From positions 1-16,364 of the forward strand of contig DAISNS010000045.1 of NCBI GenBank assembly GCA_036830905.1: a DNA stretch of 16,364 nt, in the 5' to 3' direction. Of the stretch, positions 14,553-16,364 are shown piece by piece. A program made the translations under genes and the position numbers. The notes under the pieces are model-generated. The model was given only the letters and a program-made list of their open reading frames with translations. It searched no databases and was not told the origin of the DNA. This DNA is from Thermocaproicibacter sp002397355. Its GTDB lineage: Bacteria; Bacillota; Clostridia; Oscillospirales; Acutalibacteraceae. Each line of letters begins with the position of its first letter. Within the stretch, counting starts at the first letter, position 1.

Positions 14553-15488
14553 TCAGCTTATGTTCCCTTCGAGATACCTCTCCGCCTCGGCAAGGACGTT
14601 TCTGTCGTTGTCGAACGTGACGAGCTTCAGCGCTTCGGAGAACGGACACCACCGCGAGTCCTGGATCTCGCTGGCCTGCAGCGTCACGGTTTCCGTCACG
14701 GGGCGCGCGAGGAAATACACGACGTCTTTCCATACGCCCGGCTCCGGCGAATAGGCGACAACCCTGCGGAAGCGCGTGTCGAGCTCCACCGCAAGCCCGG
14801 TTTCCTCCCGGATCTCGCGCCTCGCCGTTTCCTCCTCCGTTTCCGCCCCCTCCACATGGCCCTTCGGAAAGGCCCAGTGGCCGCGGTTGTGCCGGATGAC
14901 CAGGAAAAGCGGCGGGTTTCCCGGCTTTGCGACGACGGCCCCGCACGATTTCTCCCGCTTCGGGCCGGCGCCCGCGGCGTCCCTCCGCCGCGCCAGCGCC
15001 GCCTCATAGGCGGATTTCGTTTCCGCGTCGAGGCACACCACCGTCACGTCGCGCACGACCTTCGAGGACGCGAGGAAGCCGGCGATCTCCCGGACGGCGA
15101 TCCCGGCGGCGCGGGAAAGCGGAAATCGGTACGCGCCCGTGCTGATGGACGGAAACGCCACGCTGCGGCAGCCGTTCTCCTCGGCGACGCGCAGGCAGTT
15201 CCGGTAGCAGGAAGCGAGGAGCTCGTCCTCTCCTTCGTTGCCGCCGCGCCAGACCGGTCCGGGCGTGTGGATCACGTGGGCCGCGGGCAGCCGGTACCCC
15301 TTCGTGATCTTCGCCCCGCCGGCAGGGCAGCCGTGCAGGCCGCGGCATTCCTCCAGGAGCCCGGGCCCCGCGGCCCTGTGGATGGCGCCGTCCACCCCGC
15401 CGCCGCCGAGCAGCGTGGTGTTCGCCGCGTTCACGATCGCGTCCGCCCGGTATTTTGTGATGTCCCCCAACTCGACAGAAAAGCCCAT
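14553..15488 (-). CDS. Macro domain-NUDIX hydrolase fusion
   Basis: A 311-residue two-domain protein. Residues 1-165 are a macro domain of the O-acetyl-ADP-ribose deacetylase (YmdB) type: ADAIVNAANTTLLGGGGVDGAIH (15-37, with N20, N23 and D33) and PSISTGAYRFP (113-123) form the ADP-ribose pocket. Residues 180-311 are a NUDIX domain with a complete box from G210 to L232 (G.....E.......REIREETGL) and FPKGHVEGAETEEE, closest in pattern to Ap4A hydrolase/MutT-like enzymes. A simple reading is that the first domain releases ADP-ribose or a derivative and the second splits its pyrophosphate, but the NUDIX substrate cannot be fixed by eye. AAGGAAGG precedes the ATG. The gene starts 15 bases after the ATPase gene ends, so it is the second gene of that operon. 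Confidence 0.92.
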   Translation of the reverse strand: MGFSVELGDITKYRADAIVNAANTTLLGGGGVDGAIHRAAGPGLLEECRGLHGCPAGGAKITKGYRLPAAHVIHTPGPVWRGGNEGEDELLASCYRNCLRVAEENGCRSVAFPSISTGAYRFPLSRAAGIAVREIAGFLASSKVVRDVTVVCLDAETKSAYEAALARRRDAAGAGPKREKSCGAVVAKPGNPPLFLVIRHNRGHWAFPKGHVEGAETEEETARREIREETGLAVELDTRFRRVVAYSPEPGVWKDVVYFLARPVTETVTLQASEIQDSRWCPFSEALKLVTFDNDRNVLAEAERYLEGNIS

Positions 15489-15503
15489 TGATTTTCCTTC
15501 CTT

Positions 15504-16253
15504 TCACGTTTCCCCAAAAAGGATGCGCGTCATTTTCTCCGGATTTTCCAGGAACCGGCGCGTGAGCTGATAATGCTCCGTCTCGCGGTAATCCACGGTG
15601 TGCACGCCGTCCGGCGTGAGCTCGTAGATCCGCGCGCCGGGATACGCCATCAGGATCGGCGAATGCGTGGCGACGATGAACTGCGAGTTTTTCTCCACCA
15701 GGCGATGCAGCGCCGCGAGCAGCGCCATCTGGCTGGCGGGCGAAAGCGCGGCCTCCGGCTCGTCCAGCAGGTAAAGGCCGTTCCCGCCGAAGCGGTTCCG
15801 GACGACGGCGAGGAAGCTCTCGCCGTGCGACTGGCGGTGGAGCGAGACGCCGCCGTAGCTGTCCACCACGCGGGGAGCCGGAGAGGGGGCGCCGTCCATG
15901 TCGTCGATATTGCTCGCCAGATTGTAGAGGCTTTCGGCCCGCAGGAAAAAGCCGTCGCTTGCATACGCCCGCCGCACCAGCGTCAGGGAACGGTACAGCT
16001 CCGAATGGGTGGCCCGCGTGGAGAACGTGAAGTTCCTGGTTCCTCCCTCCGGATTGAAGCCGTAGGCGACGGCGATTCCCTCCAGCAGCGTGGACTTTCC
16101 CGTTCCGTTTTCCCCCACGAAGAACGTGACCGGCTTCGGAAAGCGAAGCTCGCGGTTTTCCAGAAGATACCGCACCGCCGGCAGCCCCCGCAGATAGGAG
16201 CCTTCCGGAAGCGGCCGCGTCAGCTGCACGGCGCTGATATAGTTTCCGTCCAT
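15504..16253 (-). CDS. AAA/ABC-type ATPase, COG3910 (AAA_21-like)
   Basis: A 249-residue soluble ATPase. Walker A is GENGTGKST (47-55), a signature-like LHRQSHGESF lies at 138-147, Walker B is GLYLLDEPEAALS (159-171, D164 and E165), and the switch histidine is H197 in ATHSPILMAYPGA. NYISAVQL at the start, GFNPEGGTRNFTFSTR and TEHYQLTRRFL match the predicted ATPase group COG3910, whose function is not known; the core resembles SMC/RecF/OLD-type nucleotide switches. I chose the ATG at 16253 because AAGGAAAGG stands just upstream and a good promoter lies 29-57 bases further upstream. The longer frame starting at 16346 would begin before that promoter. It leads a two-gene operon with the macro-NUDIX gene. 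Confidence 0.88.
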   Translation of the reverse strand: MDGNYISAVQLTRPLPEGSYLRGLPAVRYLLENRELRFPKPVTFFVGENGTGKSTLLEGIAVAYGFNPEGGTRNFTFSTRATHSELYRSLTLVRRAYASDGFFLRAESLYNLASNIDDMDGAPSPAPRVVDSYGGVSLHRQSHGESFLAVVRNRFGGNGLYLLDEPEAALSPASQMALLAALHRLVEKNSQFIVATHSPILMAYPGARIYELTPDGVHTVDYRETEHYQLTRRFLENPEKMTRILFGET

Positions 16254-16281
16254 TCCCTTTCCTTCCCCCGCTTTTTCTTTT

Positions 16282-16310
16282 ATTATACTCCCGCCGCAAA
16301 AGCCCGGCAA
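16282..16310 (-). promoter_or_regulatory. Promoter of the ATPase/macro-NUDIX operon
   Basis: On the minus strand TTGCCG (16310-16305) and TATAAT (16287-16282) are separated by 17 bp. The predicted start of transcription near 16275 leaves a leader of about 22 bases before the ATG at 16253. Confidence 0.75.
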
Positions 16311-16364
16311 TCCTTTCCCTACCTCCAGGCAGGTCCCCGCCCGCAAAAGCGCCCATCCTTCTGC

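Noticed and set aside
16254..16346. 31-residue N-terminal extension of the ATPase
   Set aside because: It would cover the predicted promoter and ribosome binding site, and the conserved sequence of the family begins at NYISAVQL just after the ATG at 16253.

Overview
The window looks like a high-GC member of the Bacillota, class Clostridia, probably from a metagenome-assembled or draft genome. The evidence is purine-rich ribosome binding sites before most genes, sigma-A type promoters with 16-17 bp spacers, four genes best started at TTG, an ArgR/AhrC-like operator before argG, and protein families typical of gut clostridia. A run of ten Ns (637-646) marks a scaffold join. No phage, transposase, CRISPR array, rRNA or tRNA was recognised.

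Left part (1-4230). The window opens inside a minus-strand SAM-dependent methyltransferase, of which only the N-terminus is present. A stretch of about 885 bases without a supported gene follows. It holds the N gap and a tandem repeat of about 130 bp flanking that gap. Next come an MFS transporter (1047-2381) and an Asp-box, sialidase-like protein (2588-3994), both on the plus strand. The two could serve glycan or sugar acquisition, but no substrate can be named.

Middle part (4231-11003). A minus-strand flavin reductase family gene with its own promoter sits divergently from argG-argH, the last two steps of arginine synthesis. An ARG-box-like operator overlaps the argG promoter region, and an intrinsic terminator-like hairpin lies between argG and argH. 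A strong convergent terminator separates argH from a minus-strand family 2 glycoside hydrolase. That hydrolase and a plus-strand GT4 glycosyltransferase are transcribed from two well-formed back-to-back promoters.

Right part (11194-16253). A three-gene plus-strand operon encodes an SPFH protein with C-terminal zinc ribbons, a TFIIB-like zinc-finger protein with a C-terminal membrane segment, and a secreted, membrane-anchored TPM-domain protein. This matches the gene content of the Bacillus subtilis ydjG-ydjH-ydjI membrane-stress module, but no pspA is in the window. After a shared terminator, a minus-strand two-gene operon encodes a COG3910-type ATPase followed by a macro-domain/NUDIX fusion. 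These last two modules are the most interesting parts of the window. All functions are inferred from motifs and recalled family resemblance; no database search was run.
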